From contig JAFUCD010000023.1 in NCBI GenBank assembly GCA_017459865.1, forward strand, positions 1 to 16,174: a DNA stretch of 16,174 nucleotides. Direction: 5' to 3'. Position 1 is the stretch's first letter. Each line of letters starts with the position of its first letter. This document shows positions 1-10,667 of this stretch, one piece after another. The notes beneath the pieces are model-generated. The model was not told the DNA's origin, did not search any database, and saw only the letters and a program-made list of their open reading frames with translations. This DNA is from Oscillospiraceae bacterium. GTDB lineage: Bacteria; Bacillota_A; Clostridia; Oscillospirales; Oscillospiraceae. The position numbers and the translations under genes are program-made.

Positions 1-1
1 G

Positions 2-697
2 GTGCTGGCGCTGTTTCTGCTTCCCAGCATCGTGCAGAAAAACCTGCGCATCACGTTCCCGACCGGGATGCAGATCGTCATTCTGATCCACATCTTCGCC
101 ACGGAGTTTCTGGGCGAGATCGCCTGCTATTATGTGCAGTACCCGCACTGGGACTCCATCGTGCATACAGTCTGGGGCTTTCTCTGCGCTGCGATCGGCT
201 ATCTGCTGGTCGATCTGCTGAACCGGGATATGCCCGAGCGCTTTCACCTGTCACCTGCTTATCTCGCGGTGGCAGCGTTCTGCTTTTCCATGACGATCGG
301 CGTGCTGTGGGAGTTTTTTGAGTTTGCCATGGATCGTCTGTTTCTCATGGATATGCAAAAGGATACCATCATCCCGCAGTTTGCCAGCACGCTGCTGGAC
401 GAGACCCACCACAACATCCCAGTTGTTGTCAGCGGGATCGACAGCGTCACGGTAAACGGGCAGGTACTGGCCTCCGGCGGGTATCTGGATATCGGACTCT
501 ATCCTTGTTCATTTGGAATATGGGAACTTCAGAGTCTCGAATCGCTTCACCAAAAATCATTACGAGATATTTGGAATGGGGAGCAATTCACACAGTACAG
601 AAGCAAAATGAAAGAAAAGTGTTCCTCTTGTTCAATGACATCATTATGTCGATTAGGCTGTAGACTAGATCTAGATATTGACTTGTGCTACTCATAA
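2..697 (+). CDS. DUF2238/YjdF-like membrane protein, 5'-partial, fused out of character to a SPASM tail
   Basis: The frame is open from the window edge, so the true start probably lies upstream; the GTG at 2 is only the first possible start. Residues 1-166 look like the DUF2238 (YjdF-like) integral membrane family: hydrophobic segments near 24-45, 50-73 and 83-105, the conserved WDSIVHT and GVLWEFFEFAMD stretches, and a GGYLDIGL motif. As I recall the family, this last motif is normally followed by an IDTMKDL-type helix and a final membrane segment. Here, from residue 167 (nt 500), the protein becomes hydrophilic and Cys-rich, and the DNA turns visibly more AT-rich. That tail resembles the end of a radical-SAM SPASM protein. 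The last membrane helix of the first family is therefore missing. The function of DUF2238 proteins is unknown to me. It is probably a non-functional chimera or an assembly join. Confidence 0.6.
   Translation: MLALFLLPSIVQKNLRITFPTGMQIVILIHIFATEFLGEIACYYVQYPHWDSIVHTVWGFLCAAIGYLLVDLLNRDMPERFHLSPAYLAVAAFCFSMTIGVLWEFFEFAMDRLFLMDMQKDTIIPQFASTLLDETHHNIPVVVSGIDSVTVNGQVLASGGYLDIGLYPCSFGIWELQSLESLHQKSLRDIWNGEQFTQYRSKMKEKCSSCSMTSLCRLGCRLDLDIDLCYS
500..697 (+). pseudogene. C-terminal remnant of a radical SAM/SPASM-domain protein
   Basis: This part of the frame encodes about 65 residues. It begins YPCSFG, continues with a SLRDIWNGEQF stretch and ends with Cys residues spaced C-x2-C-x5-C-x4-C. That is the usual end of SPASM domains, where Cys residues hold auxiliary iron-sulfur clusters in peptide- or protein-modifying radical SAM enzymes. 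No CxxxCxxC radical SAM core lies upstream; the preceding 166 codons belong to an unrelated membrane protein. It is therefore a decapitated fragment. Codon use is AT-rich (for example tca, aat, aaa, att), unlike neighbouring genes, which suggests a different origin. The SPASM assignment rests on motif spacing only. Confidence 0.5.
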
Positions 698-879
698 AAG
701 CTTACTTTTCTAGAAATAGATCAATCAAAAAAAGGCCTGAAATCGTTGAGATTCAAGACGTAAGGGTGCCAATGCCAGCGCAGTGCCGGAAACCTGGCGG
801 GTGTTTGGGACTGCTGGCGAAATTCACTTGGGCTCTGAGATCCGGTAAACGTGCAAACGAGCTCGCATGTTCCCGCCTT
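698..879. other. Gene-free stretch between the chimeric frame and the tRNA-like sequence
   Basis: I see no convincing gene, promoter or terminator. The first 50 bases or so are AT-rich and continue the composition of the SPASM fragment; after about 740 the GC content rises. An open minus-strand frame crosses it, but the end of that frame is simply the reverse reading of the tRNA-like sequence. It may be flank of a mobile element or a recombination scar. Confidence 0.4.
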
Positions 880-961
<82 letters not shown>

Positions 962-969
962 AAAGAAAA

Positions 970-997
970 CACCGGACGTTGGTCCGGTGCTTTTTTT
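970..997. terminator. Two-way Rho-independent terminator
   Basis: A perfect 8-bp stem, CACCGGAC/GTCCGGTG with loop GTTG, is followed on the plus strand by seven T (991-997). On the minus strand the same stem is followed by TTTTCTTTT. It sits between the plus-strand tRNA-like gene and the minus-strand peptidase gene, whose stop is at 1006-1008, so it can end transcription from both sides. Confidence 0.85.
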
Positions 998-1005
998 GCG
1001 CTTTT

Positions 1006-1980
1006 TTATTCGTGCCGTTCCAGATCCGACGCCGCGGGGAAGCCGTAGGCGCTCTCGGCGCTCTCTGCCGCTCGTTTGATGGCGCGGCTCATGACCTCTG
1101 CGGCGAGCGTTCCCACGAGATCCTGGTCCGCCGAGACCTCCCCGACCGATACGGCATAGATGCTGTCGCCGTCGGCGGTGGTGTGTACCGGGCGGATCGA
1201 ACGCGCATAACCGTCGTGCGCCATGCCGGCGATCTTGCACAGCTGCGGCTTTGCGAACGCGGCGTTCGTCACGATGACGCCCAGCGTGGTGTTGCCGACA
1301 AAGCGGTTTTCCACCACATCGATCTTAGCACACATGAACTCCGATGTGCTGCGAAGCGTACGCTTGTCCTCTGAGAGCAGACCCGCGATCTGTTTGCCGG
1401 TGTCCGGATCGAACACATCGCCCAGGGCGTTCAGCGCCACGATCGCGCCGACCTGCAGCGCGCCGATCTGCACGGCATAGCTGCCCATGCCCGTCTTCAT
1501 GCAGGTTTCCATGCCGGCAATCTTGCCGACGGTCGCGCCGCAGCCGGCGCCGTAATTTCCGTCCCGATAATTCGGCGCCTCCATGGCGAGCTTCGCCGCC
1601 GCATAACCCATCGCGGCATCCGGACGCACGAAGGGATCTCCCACCGTGAGATCAAACAGATCTGACTGTGCCACGAGCGGCACCTTCGTCACGCCGACAT
1701 CGAAACCGACGCCCTGCGACTCCAGATATTCCATGACGCCGTTGGCTGCGCCGAGCCCGAACGCGCTGCCGCCCGCGAGCACGATCGCATGCAGCAGCTG
1801 CGCCGCCGTGAGCGGATCGAGCAGCTGGCTCTCACGCGAGGCAGGTCCGCCGCCGCGGATATCCAGTCCCGCGCGCATCCCCTCCGGACAGACCAGAACG
1901 GTACACCCGGTCGCGGCGGTTCGGTTCTCTGTTTGGCCGATCCGCAGCTGTCGGATCTCCTGAATCGTAATTTCCTGCAC
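1006..1980 (-). CDS. P1 family peptidase (DmpA/NylC-like N-terminal nucleophile hydrolase)
   Basis: The 324-residue product belongs to the P1 (S58) family of self-processing amidases and aminopeptidases, which cut themselves to expose an N-terminal Ser or Thr nucleophile. The landmarks are the N-terminal DIRGGGPASRE segment (about 40-50), LLHAIVLAGGSAFGL (62-76), NYGAGCGATVGK (142-153) and the predicted cleavage site N230-T231 in GNTTLGVIVTNA. The Thr nucleophile resembles the nylon-oligomer hydrolase NylC rather than the Ser enzymes DmpA and BapA. The length is normal, and there is no signal peptide, so it is probably cytoplasmic. The start is GTG, chosen because AGGAGG sits about ten bases upstream. 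It is the last gene of a minus-strand run and follows the alanine dehydrogenase-like gene by 45 bases. The substrate is unknown; short peptides, beta-amino amides or other amides are possible. Confidence 0.88.
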   Translation of the reverse strand: MQEITIQEIRQLRIGQTENRTAATGCTVLVCPEGMRAGLDIRGGGPASRESQLLDPLTAAQLLHAIVLAGGSAFGLGAANGVMEYLESQGVGFDVGVTKVPLVAQSDLFDLTVGDPFVRPDAAMGYAAAKLAMEAPNYRDGNYGAGCGATVGKIAGMETCMKTGMGSYAVQIGALQVGAIVALNALGDVFDPDTGKQIAGLLSEDKRTLRSTSEFMCAKIDVVENRFVGNTTLGVIVTNAAFAKPQLCKIAGMAHDGYARSIRPVHTTADGDSIYAVSVGEVSADQDLVGTLAAEVMSRAIKRAAESAESAYGFPAASDLERHE

Positions 1981-2025
1981 GGGATTCTCCCCTCCTGTAA
2001 GTTCTGCTGTGCCGTCGCGGCAGAT

Positions 2026-3192
2026 CTATCCTTTATAAAAGTGCTCGGATCGCGTCTTGGTCGCGGCTGGAGCGGGGTCGAGCGTTCGATCCGAGATGCC
2101 GAGCGCGTCCTCGGGCCGCATCCACGGACGGTTTTGGATGGCGCTGGTCTCCTCGTGCGTCAGGATACCCTGATAACATGTGAGACTCCGACGGTAAAAG
2201 CCGTCGCGCACACAGGTCTCCGCGACGCCGCGGTTCAGGATGTTCAGGATCATCGGCAGCATCTCACCCGCGTAGGCGACGGAGGCGGAGTTCGCCACCG
2301 CGCCGGGGATGTTCGAGACGCAATAATGCACGACGCCGTTGACGACATAGCGCGGGTCATCGTGATGCGTCTCATGGCTGGATTCGATCGCGCCGGGGTC
2401 GTCATTGGAGATGTCCACGAGGACGCTGCCGGGCTCCATGAGCTTGAGCATCTCCTTTGTGATGAGAAAATCCGTGCGCTCCTTCTGCCACTTGACGCAG
2501 TTGAGCACCATGTCGGTCTGCGGCAGGATCGACGCGATGTTCTCCTGACTGCTGTACATGGTGTTGATCTGCCCGTGGTAGCGGTTGGAGATCTCGCGCA
2601 ACGTGCCGGGACTCGTCGCCATGACGGTGCAGTTCGCACCCAGCGCGTGCAGCACCTCCAGCGCACCCTGTCCCACAAGACCGCAGCCGAGGATCAGCAC
2701 GTTCATGCCCGGCGCGCCGGCAAAGCCGCCGACAAACTTGCCCTTGCCGCCGTTGATCGTAAGCATGGACTCCAGTCCAAAGAGCGCGCCCTGCTTGCCC
2801 GCCGCCTCGCAGTTCGGCGAGCCGTAGCGGTGCGCGTCCTCGGCGGTAAAGGCGATGCAGCCGCTCTTTAAGAGCGCCTCGACCTCCTCCGGATGTCCGG
2901 CGGGATGGATGCAGCCGAGCAGGATCTGCCCGGGGCGGATCAGCGGGTATTCCGCGGGCGTGAACTCCTTGACCTTCGCGACCATGTCCGCGCGCGCCCA
3001 GATCTCCTCGCGCGCCGCAACGATTTCCGCTCCGGCGGCGGCGTATTTTTCATCGGGAAAGCCCGCCATCCTGCCGCAGTCGTGCTCCGCGAGCACGGTG
3101 TGCCCCGCCGCAACGATGGACTGCACCTCGTTCGGCGTCGCGATGACGCGGTACTCCCCTTCCTTGATGTCCTTCAAAATGCCGATGATCAT
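2026..3192 (-). CDS. ald: Alanine dehydrogenase family protein (Ald/PNT fold)
   Basis: The 388-residue product aligns by eye with alanine dehydrogenases, which interconvert L-alanine and pyruvate plus ammonia with NAD(H). Conserved features are R15 in the KDIKEGEYRV start, K75 in VAKVKEF, H96 in GCIHPAG, the nucleotide-binding GCGLVG (169-174), D264 in the NDDPG segment, and VVHYCVSNIPGAV (287-299). These positions correspond to the substrate and catalytic residues of the family. One oddity is that the Asp that normally ends the second Rossmann strand (TILD) is replaced by Ala192 (TVMA, then TS), so cofactor binding may differ. The C-terminus (about 375-388) runs past the usual end. The start ATG has a GGAGG eight bases upstream. 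It lies 28 bases after the AlkZ-related gene with no good promoter of its own, so operon transcription is likely. A related opine or amino-acid dehydrogenase activity is possible. Confidence 0.85.
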   Translation of the reverse strand: MIIGILKDIKEGEYRVIATPNEVQSIVAAGHTVLAEHDCGRMAGFPDEKYAAAGAEIVAAREEIWARADMVAKVKEFTPAEYPLIRPGQILLGCIHPAGHPEEVEALLKSGCIAFTAEDAHRYGSPNCEAAGKQGALFGLESMLTINGGKGKFVGGFAGAPGMNVLILGCGLVGQGALEVLHALGANCTVMATSPGTLREISNRYHGQINTMYSSQENIASILPQTDMVLNCVKWQKERTDFLITKEMLKLMEPGSVLVDISNDDPGAIESSHETHHDDPRYVVNGVVHYCVSNIPGAVANSASVAYAGEMLPMILNILNRGVAETCVRDGFYRRSLTCYQGILTHEETSAIQNRPWMRPEDALGISDRTLDPAPAATKTRSEHFYKG

Positions 3193-3220
3193 GCGATCGC
3201 CTCCAATAGATTATATTATG

Positions 3221-3895
3221 TCAACCAATAAGCCGTAGAAGCGCCTTCTCCTCCGCGTCTGGGAGAAGCCTGTGCAAGTGCTCCAGCAGACGCGCCTTCG
3301 ATTCCTCCGGATCGCGGCGGTAGGCGCTGCGGGCAAAATCATAACCCAGCACCTGCTCCGGCGTGGCATACTGCGCGACGCCCCAGCCGTAAGGCTTCCC
3401 GAAGCGGTCCTCGTGATATACGAAGTCGGAGATGCACAGATAGGTCTGCATCTGCAGACGCGCCACGATCGGGTCAAAGCCCTTGCTGCCCCTTTCGAAG
3501 CCGCAGACGCGCTTCAGCCGCTCCGACGTGATGGGGCCCGCAGTCTCGACCGCGTCAAACACGGGCTTGTCGGCATAGAACGCCTTACCCTCGTCGAACC
3601 GGGCGTCGAAATCATAGCCGTCGCGGCGATAGTTCAGGAAATCCGGCGCGAGCGCAGCGCTGACGAAGACGGCTTTTTTCCGATAGAACTTGCCATACAG
3701 GCAGGTCCGTGTGCGGGCGACGGGTCCCTTCCACTCCCAGGGGCCGTCCTCGGTCTCGGAAAACCAGAGCTCCGGCGGCGTGCACGCCTCAATGGAAAAG
3801 CCCGGGATCTCGTTATGAAAAAACGGCAGGAACCCGACCTCCTGCACAAGTGCCGTCAGTTCCTCCGCGCTGCGGATCATTGGAAGACGGATCAT
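3221..3895 (-). CDS. AlkZ-related protein
   Basis: The 224-residue product matches, from memory, a family of Bacillota proteins named AlkZ-related after the winged-helix DNA glycosylase AlkZ/YcaQ. Recognisable stretches are GFLPFFHNEIPGFS (21-34), PPELWF, PWEWKGPVAR, the FLNYRRDGYDFDARFDEG segment and RLQMQTYLCISDF, followed by FGKPYGWGVAQYATPEQ. No signal peptide or membrane segment is visible. Membership in a base-excision repair superfamily is a family-name inference; no glycosylase activity is shown here. The start lies four bases after the stop of the VOC gene, which suggests coupled translation. The nearest Shine-Dalgarno-like GGAG is rather far (about 13 bases), so a second Met at codon 6 is an alternative. 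Confidence 0.72.
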   Translation of the reverse strand: MIRLPMIRSAEELTALVQEVGFLPFFHNEIPGFSIEACTPPELWFSETEDGPWEWKGPVARTRTCLYGKFYRKKAVFVSAALAPDFLNYRRDGYDFDARFDEGKAFYADKPVFDAVETAGPITSERLKRVCGFERGSKGFDPIVARLQMQTYLCISDFVYHEDRFGKPYGWGVAQYATPEQVLGYDFARSAYRRDPEESKARLLEHLHRLLPDAEEKALLRLIG

Positions 3896-3899
3896 ACGC

Positions 3900-4268
3900 T
3901 CACTTCTTCTCCGGCACGATCTCGATCCAATAGCCGTCCGGGTCGGTTATAAAATAGATGCCCATGCCGGGGTTTTCGAACTCGATACAGCCCATGGCTT
4001 CGTGCTTGGCGTGGGCGGCGGCCATATCCTCGACCGCCATGGCGAGGTGGAACTCCTCGTCGCCGAGGTCGTAGGGTTCGGTGCGGTCGACGAGATACGT
4101 CAGCTCCAGCTCGAAGTCCGTCACGCCGTCGCCGAGATAGACCAGCTTGAAGCTGCCGTCCGACGCGAGCTTCTCGCGCACGGGCTTGAGTCCCAGCGCC
4201 TCGTCATAGAACTTCAGGCTCCGCTCCAGATCCAGGACATTGAAATTGAAGTGGGTAAATCGAAACAT
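3900..4268 (-). CDS. Glyoxalase I-like VOC family protein
   Basis: The 122-residue product is a single vicinal-oxygen-chelate unit with the two beta-alpha-beta-beta-beta modules of lactoylglutathione lyase. Likely metal ligands are H6 (FTHFNF), E55 (LELTYL), H74 (EEFHLAMAV) and E116 (GYWIEIVP), which fall where E. coli GlxI has H5, E56, H74 and E122. All four are kept, so a divalent-metal enzyme is likely. It probably detoxifies methylglyoxal adducts, but the thiol used in a clostridial cell is uncertain, since glutathione is often absent. The start ATG has an AGGAGG seven bases upstream. It is the first gene of the minus-strand operon and is preceded by a strong promoter and a leader of about 140 bases. 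Other VOC functions, such as antibiotic resistance or epimerase, fit less well because of the complete GlxI ligand set. Confidence 0.85.
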   Translation of the reverse strand: MFRFTHFNFNVLDLERSLKFYDEALGLKPVREKLASDGSFKLVYLGDGVTDFELELTYLVDRTEPYDLGDEEFHLAMAVEDMAAAHAKHEAMGCIEFENPGMGIYFITDPDGYWIEIVPEKK

Positions 4269-4348
4269 GGGGATCCCTCCTTATGAAACCTCAATCCGCA
4301 TATTGCACAGTTTTAATTGGTCGTTTTCGTGCTTTTTCTACAAAGAAA

Positions 4349-4376
4349 GACCGCTTGTACCGTTGACGACGCGGTC
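4349..4376 (-). promoter_or_regulatory. Leader hairpin with T-rich tail upstream of the VOC operon
   Basis: Within the predicted leader, GACCGC and GCGGTC pair around a 16-base loop. On the minus strand the stem is followed by TTTCTTTG. It could be a weak attenuator or simply leader structure. The stem is only six pairs and the loop is large, so the call is tentative. Confidence 0.3.
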
Positions 4377-4416
4377 GGTTCTGGAGTAAAATCGCATAAA
4401 CGGTCTCTTTGCATGC

Positions 4417-4445
4417 AGTATAACCGCTGGCACGGGAAAAGTCAA
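4417..4445 (-). promoter_or_regulatory. Sigma-A type promoter for the VOC-AlkZ-ald-P1 peptidase operon
   Basis: On the minus strand, TTGACT (4445-4440), a 17-base spacer and TATACT (4422-4417) form a near-consensus promoter. Transcription should start near 4410, giving a leader of about 140 bases before the VOC start at 4268. It diverges from the glgB promoter about 50 bases away. Confidence 0.75.
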
Positions 4446-4489
4446 AGGTCAGATTCGCATGGTTTTTGTGATTTTTTCCAATTTTGGGG

Positions 4490-4518
4490 TTGGAATCCCG
4501 CCCGTTTCCCGTTATAAT
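4490..4518 (+). promoter_or_regulatory. Sigma-A type promoter for glgB and the synthase-hydrolase gene
   Basis: TTGGAA (4490-4495), a 17-base spacer and a perfect TATAAT (4513-4518) precede glgB. The expected transcript starts near 4525, leaving a leader of about 40 bases with the ribosome site AAAGGAG at 4546-4552. Its presence upstream of the ATG at 4565 supports that ATG over the more upstream in-frame ATG at 4484, which would fall before the promoter. Confidence 0.75.
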
Positions 4519-4564
4519 AGATAGAGACCACATCCGTTTCACCACAAAGGAGAAAGGGGCGACC

Positions 4565-6448
4565 ATGAACAACCACTTTTCGCTTCCCCGTGAGGCGCTT
4601 GACCGTTTCCACAACGGGCAGAGCCACGATGCGTGGCGTATCTTCGGAAACAACAGGCTCAACAGCGGCGCGACGCGCTTCGCTGTCTGGGCGCCCAATG
4701 CCAAGGCCGTCTCCATCGTCGGTGACTTCAACGACTGGTGCGCCGGCGCAACGCCCATGACGCGCGAGGACGACGGCACCTGGACCTGCGTGCTGGAGGG
4801 TCTCGGGCAGGGCGCGCTGTACAAATACGCCGTGGTCGGCGCGGACGATGTAACAGTCTGGAAGGCGGACCCCTTCGCCATGCACCACGAGACGCCGCCC
4901 TCCACCGCCTCGCGCGTATGGAGCATCGAGGACTACGACTGGGGCGACGGCGCCTACATCAAAAAACGCGAGCAGCGCAATATCTTCTCCAGTCCCATGA
5001 GCGTTTACGAGCTGCATCTCGGCTCGTGGATGCGCTATGACGACGGACAGACGATGACCTACCGCGACACGGCGGACAAGCTCGCCGCCTACTGTGCGGA
5101 CATGGGCTACACCCATGTGGAGCTGCTGCCCGTGACAGAGTATCCCTACGGCGGCTCATGGGGTTATCAGGTGACGGGCTACTTCGCGCCGACCAGCCGC
5201 TACGGCACGCCGCAGGACTTCATGTATCTGGTCGACACGCTGCACCGCGCCGGCATAGGCGTGATCATCGACTGGGTGCCCGCGCATTTCCCGCGCGACG
5301 CCTTTGGTCTGGCGCACTTCGACGGCACGAATCTCTATGAGTGCAAGGAGCCACGCATGGCAGAGCACCCGGAGTGGGGCACGCTGATCTTTGACTACGC
5401 GATGCCGGAGGTACAGAGCTTTCTCATCTCCTCGGCGATGCTGTTTTTCGAGATGTACCACATCGACGGCATCCGCGTGGACGCCGTGAGCTCGATGCTC
5501 TATCTCAACTACAGCCGCAAGGACGGCGAGTGGACGCCAAACCGCGAGGGCGGCAACATCAATCTCGGCGCGGTGGATTTCCTGCGCAGGCTCAACAGCG
5601 CCATCCTCTCCCGCTATCCCGGCTGCATGACCATCGCGGAGGAGTCCTCCGCCTACCCCGGCGTGACGAAGCCGCCGTATCACGACGGTCTCGGGTTCAG
5701 CTTCAAGTGGGACATGGGCTACATGCACGACACGCTGGACTATTTCTCGCTGGATCCCTACTTCCGCAAGTGGAACCACAACAAGCTCACGTTCTCCATG
5801 ATGTATGCCTTCTCGGAGAATTTCGTACTCGCCTACTCGCATGACGAGGTCGTGCACGGCAAGAGGTCCATGGTGGACAAGATGTACGGCGACTATGAGC
5901 AAAAGTTCGCCACGCTGCGCGCACTCTACGGCTATCAGTTCGCGCATCCGGGCAAGAAGCTGATGTTTATGGGCTCGGAATTCGCGCAGTTCATCGAATG
6001 GAACTTCAAGCAGGGGCTGGACTGGCTGCTGCTCGACTATCCGAAGCACCGGGAGATGCAGGACTATGTCCGCGCGCTGAACAGATTCTATGCCGCGCAC
6101 AACGCGCTGTGGAGCATCGACGATTCCTGGGAGGGCTTCCGGTGGCTGAACGTGGACGACGCCGAGCGCAGCGCCATCGCCTTTCTGCGCACGAGCAGCA
6201 ACAATCGCCGCGTGGTGTGCGTGTGCAACTTCACGCCGGTGCGGTATGACGACTTCGTGATCGGACTGCCGAAGCCCGGCGTGCTGCGTGAGGTGCTCTC
6301 CAGCGACGACGCGGCCTTCGGCGGCACGGGGCTGCACAACGCCCCCGAGATCCGTAGCGAGAAGGCGCCCTTCCACGACATGGCTTACTCGGCAAAGGTC
6401 ATGCTGCCGCCGATGTCGTGCGTCTACTACACCTTCACCTCCAAATAA
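4565..6448 (+). CDS. glgB: 1,4-alpha-glucan branching enzyme (GH13, GlgB)
   Basis: GlgB cuts alpha-1,4 chains of growing glycogen and reattaches them by alpha-1,6 bonds. The 627-residue product has an N-terminal CBM48-type domain (about 30-125, with RFAVWAPNAKAVSIVGDFNDW) and a GH13 barrel holding all four signature regions: DWVPAHFPRD (236-245), GIRVDAVSS with nucleophile D306, MTIAEES with acid/base E359, and AYSHDEVVHGK with D427. A C-terminal all-beta domain starts near 530. The length is close to normal for bacterial branching enzymes of the shorter type. The frame is open further upstream, but the ATG at 4565 has the ribosome site and lies downstream of the promoter. The synthase-hydrolase gene follows after 36 bases in the same direction, so the two very likely share one transcript and one glycogen pathway. 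Confidence 0.96.
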   Translation: MNNHFSLPREALDRFHNGQSHDAWRIFGNNRLNSGATRFAVWAPNAKAVSIVGDFNDWCAGATPMTREDDGTWTCVLEGLGQGALYKYAVVGADDVTVWKADPFAMHHETPPSTASRVWSIEDYDWGDGAYIKKREQRNIFSSPMSVYELHLGSWMRYDDGQTMTYRDTADKLAAYCADMGYTHVELLPVTEYPYGGSWGYQVTGYFAPTSRYGTPQDFMYLVDTLHRAGIGVIIDWVPAHFPRDAFGLAHFDGTNLYECKEPRMAEHPEWGTLIFDYAMPEVQSFLISSAMLFFEMYHIDGIRVDAVSSMLYLNYSRKDGEWTPNREGGNINLGAVDFLRRLNSAILSRYPGCMTIAEESSAYPGVTKPPYHDGLGFSFKWDMGYMHDTLDYFSLDPYFRKWNHNKLTFSMMYAFSENFVLAYSHDEVVHGKRSMVDKMYGDYEQKFATLRALYGYQFAHPGKKLMFMGSEFAQFIEWNFKQGLDWLLLDYPKHREMQDYVRALNRFYAAHNALWSIDDSWEGFRWLNVDDAERSAIAFLRTSSNNRRVVCVCNFTPVRYDDFVIGLPKPGVLREVLSSDDAAFGGTGLHNAPEIRSEKAPFHDMAYSAKVMLPPMSCVYYTFTSK

Positions 6449-6484
6449 CATCTGCCGCATCCAAACGGAACCAAGGAGGATCCG

Positions 6485-9949
<3,465 letters not shown>

Positions 9950-9966
9950 CCGCATATCGACAGCAA

Positions 9967-9999
9967 AAAGCAGGCTCTCCGGATCGGAAAGCCTGCTTT
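9967..9999. terminator. Terminator between convergent synthase-hydrolase and HAD genes
   Basis: A 10-bp stem, AAAGCAGGCT/AGCCTGCTTT, encloses a loop with three further pairs (TCC/GGA). On the minus strand it is followed by TTTTTGC; on the plus strand by the weaker TTTCGTT. It lies between two genes that face each other and so probably serves both, the HAD operon more strongly. Confidence 0.75.
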
Positions 10000-10001
10000 C
10001 G

Positions 10002-10658
10002 TTATGCGTTGATATGCAAAATGTATTGCGCCAGCTCCGCGGCAGAGGCGGCGATAAACGCCACGCCGTGTTCCTCCAGCTCGCCGGGCTCGGCATAGCC
10101 GAAGGCGACGCCGATGGTCTGCACGCCGCATTTCCCCGCGCCGAGGATATCATATTTCCGGTCGCCGATCATGCGCACGGTATCGGTGTCCGTGACGCCG
10201 AAGTGCTCCAGACACGCCTGCACGACCTCGTGCTTCTTCGAGCGGGTGCCGTCAAGCTCGCTGCCGCAGATAAAGTCGAACCTGTCGACCATGCCATACC
10301 GCTCCAGAATGCGCACCGCCATCGCCGTGGGCTTGCTGGTGCAGACCGCGATGCGAAAGCCCGCCGCCTTCAGCTCGTCCAAAAGCTCCGGCATGCCGGG
10401 ATACGGCTCGCACTCCCAGATCCCGGTCGGCTGATACCGCTCGCGGTAGAGCCGGATCGCCTCGCGGGCGCCCTCCGGGGAAAGGCCGCAGAACTCGATG
10501 AAGCTCTCGTCCAGCGGCGGACCGACGAACCTGCGCAGCGTGGTCTCGTCCAGCGCCGGTTTCCCGAGCTTCTCCACGGCATACTGCACGCAGCGCATGA
10601 CGCCGGGGCCGGTGTCAAAGAGCGTGCCGTCGAAATCAAACAACAAATACTGTATCAT
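10002..10658 (-). CDS. HAD-superfamily phosphatase, phosphoglycolate phosphatase-like
   Basis: The 218-residue product has all four HAD motifs: motif I FDFDGTLFD with nucleophile D8 and acid/base D10, motif II around CTSKP (T107/S108), motif III Lys near 141-142, and motif IV IGDRKYD (D166, D170). The helical cap between motifs I and II (about 18-85) matches subfamily IA enzymes such as Gph and PpaX. It probably removes phosphate from a small metabolite; which one cannot be read from sequence. I chose the ATG at 10658 rather than the GTG six bases upstream, because GAGGAG overlaps the GTG's expected spacing and sits correctly before the ATG. That ribosome site overlaps the stop of the J-domain gene, so translation is likely coupled. 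It is the last gene of a four-gene operon that ends at the terminator just downstream. Confidence 0.87.
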   Translation of the reverse strand: MIQYLLFDFDGTLFDTGPGVMRCVQYAVEKLGKPALDETTLRRFVGPPLDESFIEFCGLSPEGAREAIRLYRERYQPTGIWECEPYPGMPELLDELKAAGFRIAVCTSKPTAMAVRILERYGMVDRFDFICGSELDGTRSKKHEVVQACLEHFGVTDTDTVRMIGDRKYDILGAGKCGVQTIGVAFGYAEPGELEEHGVAFIAASAAELAQYILHINA

Positions 10659-10667
10659 AAGCACTCC

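Noticed and set aside
2026..2871. Plus-strand frame opposite the alanine dehydrogenase-like gene
   Set aside because: It is a shadow frame; the minus strand encodes a full enzyme with conserved active-site residues and a ribosome site.
3210..3220. TATAAT on the minus strand just upstream of the alanine dehydrogenase-like gene
   Set aside because: No -35 element stands 16-18 bases away, and the -10 would put the transcript start at the ribosome site. The nearby TTGACA is only three bases from it.
4484..4564. A longer glgB start adding 27 residues
   Set aside because: The upstream ATG precedes the predicted promoter and has no ribosome site; the ATG at 4565 has both in the right order.
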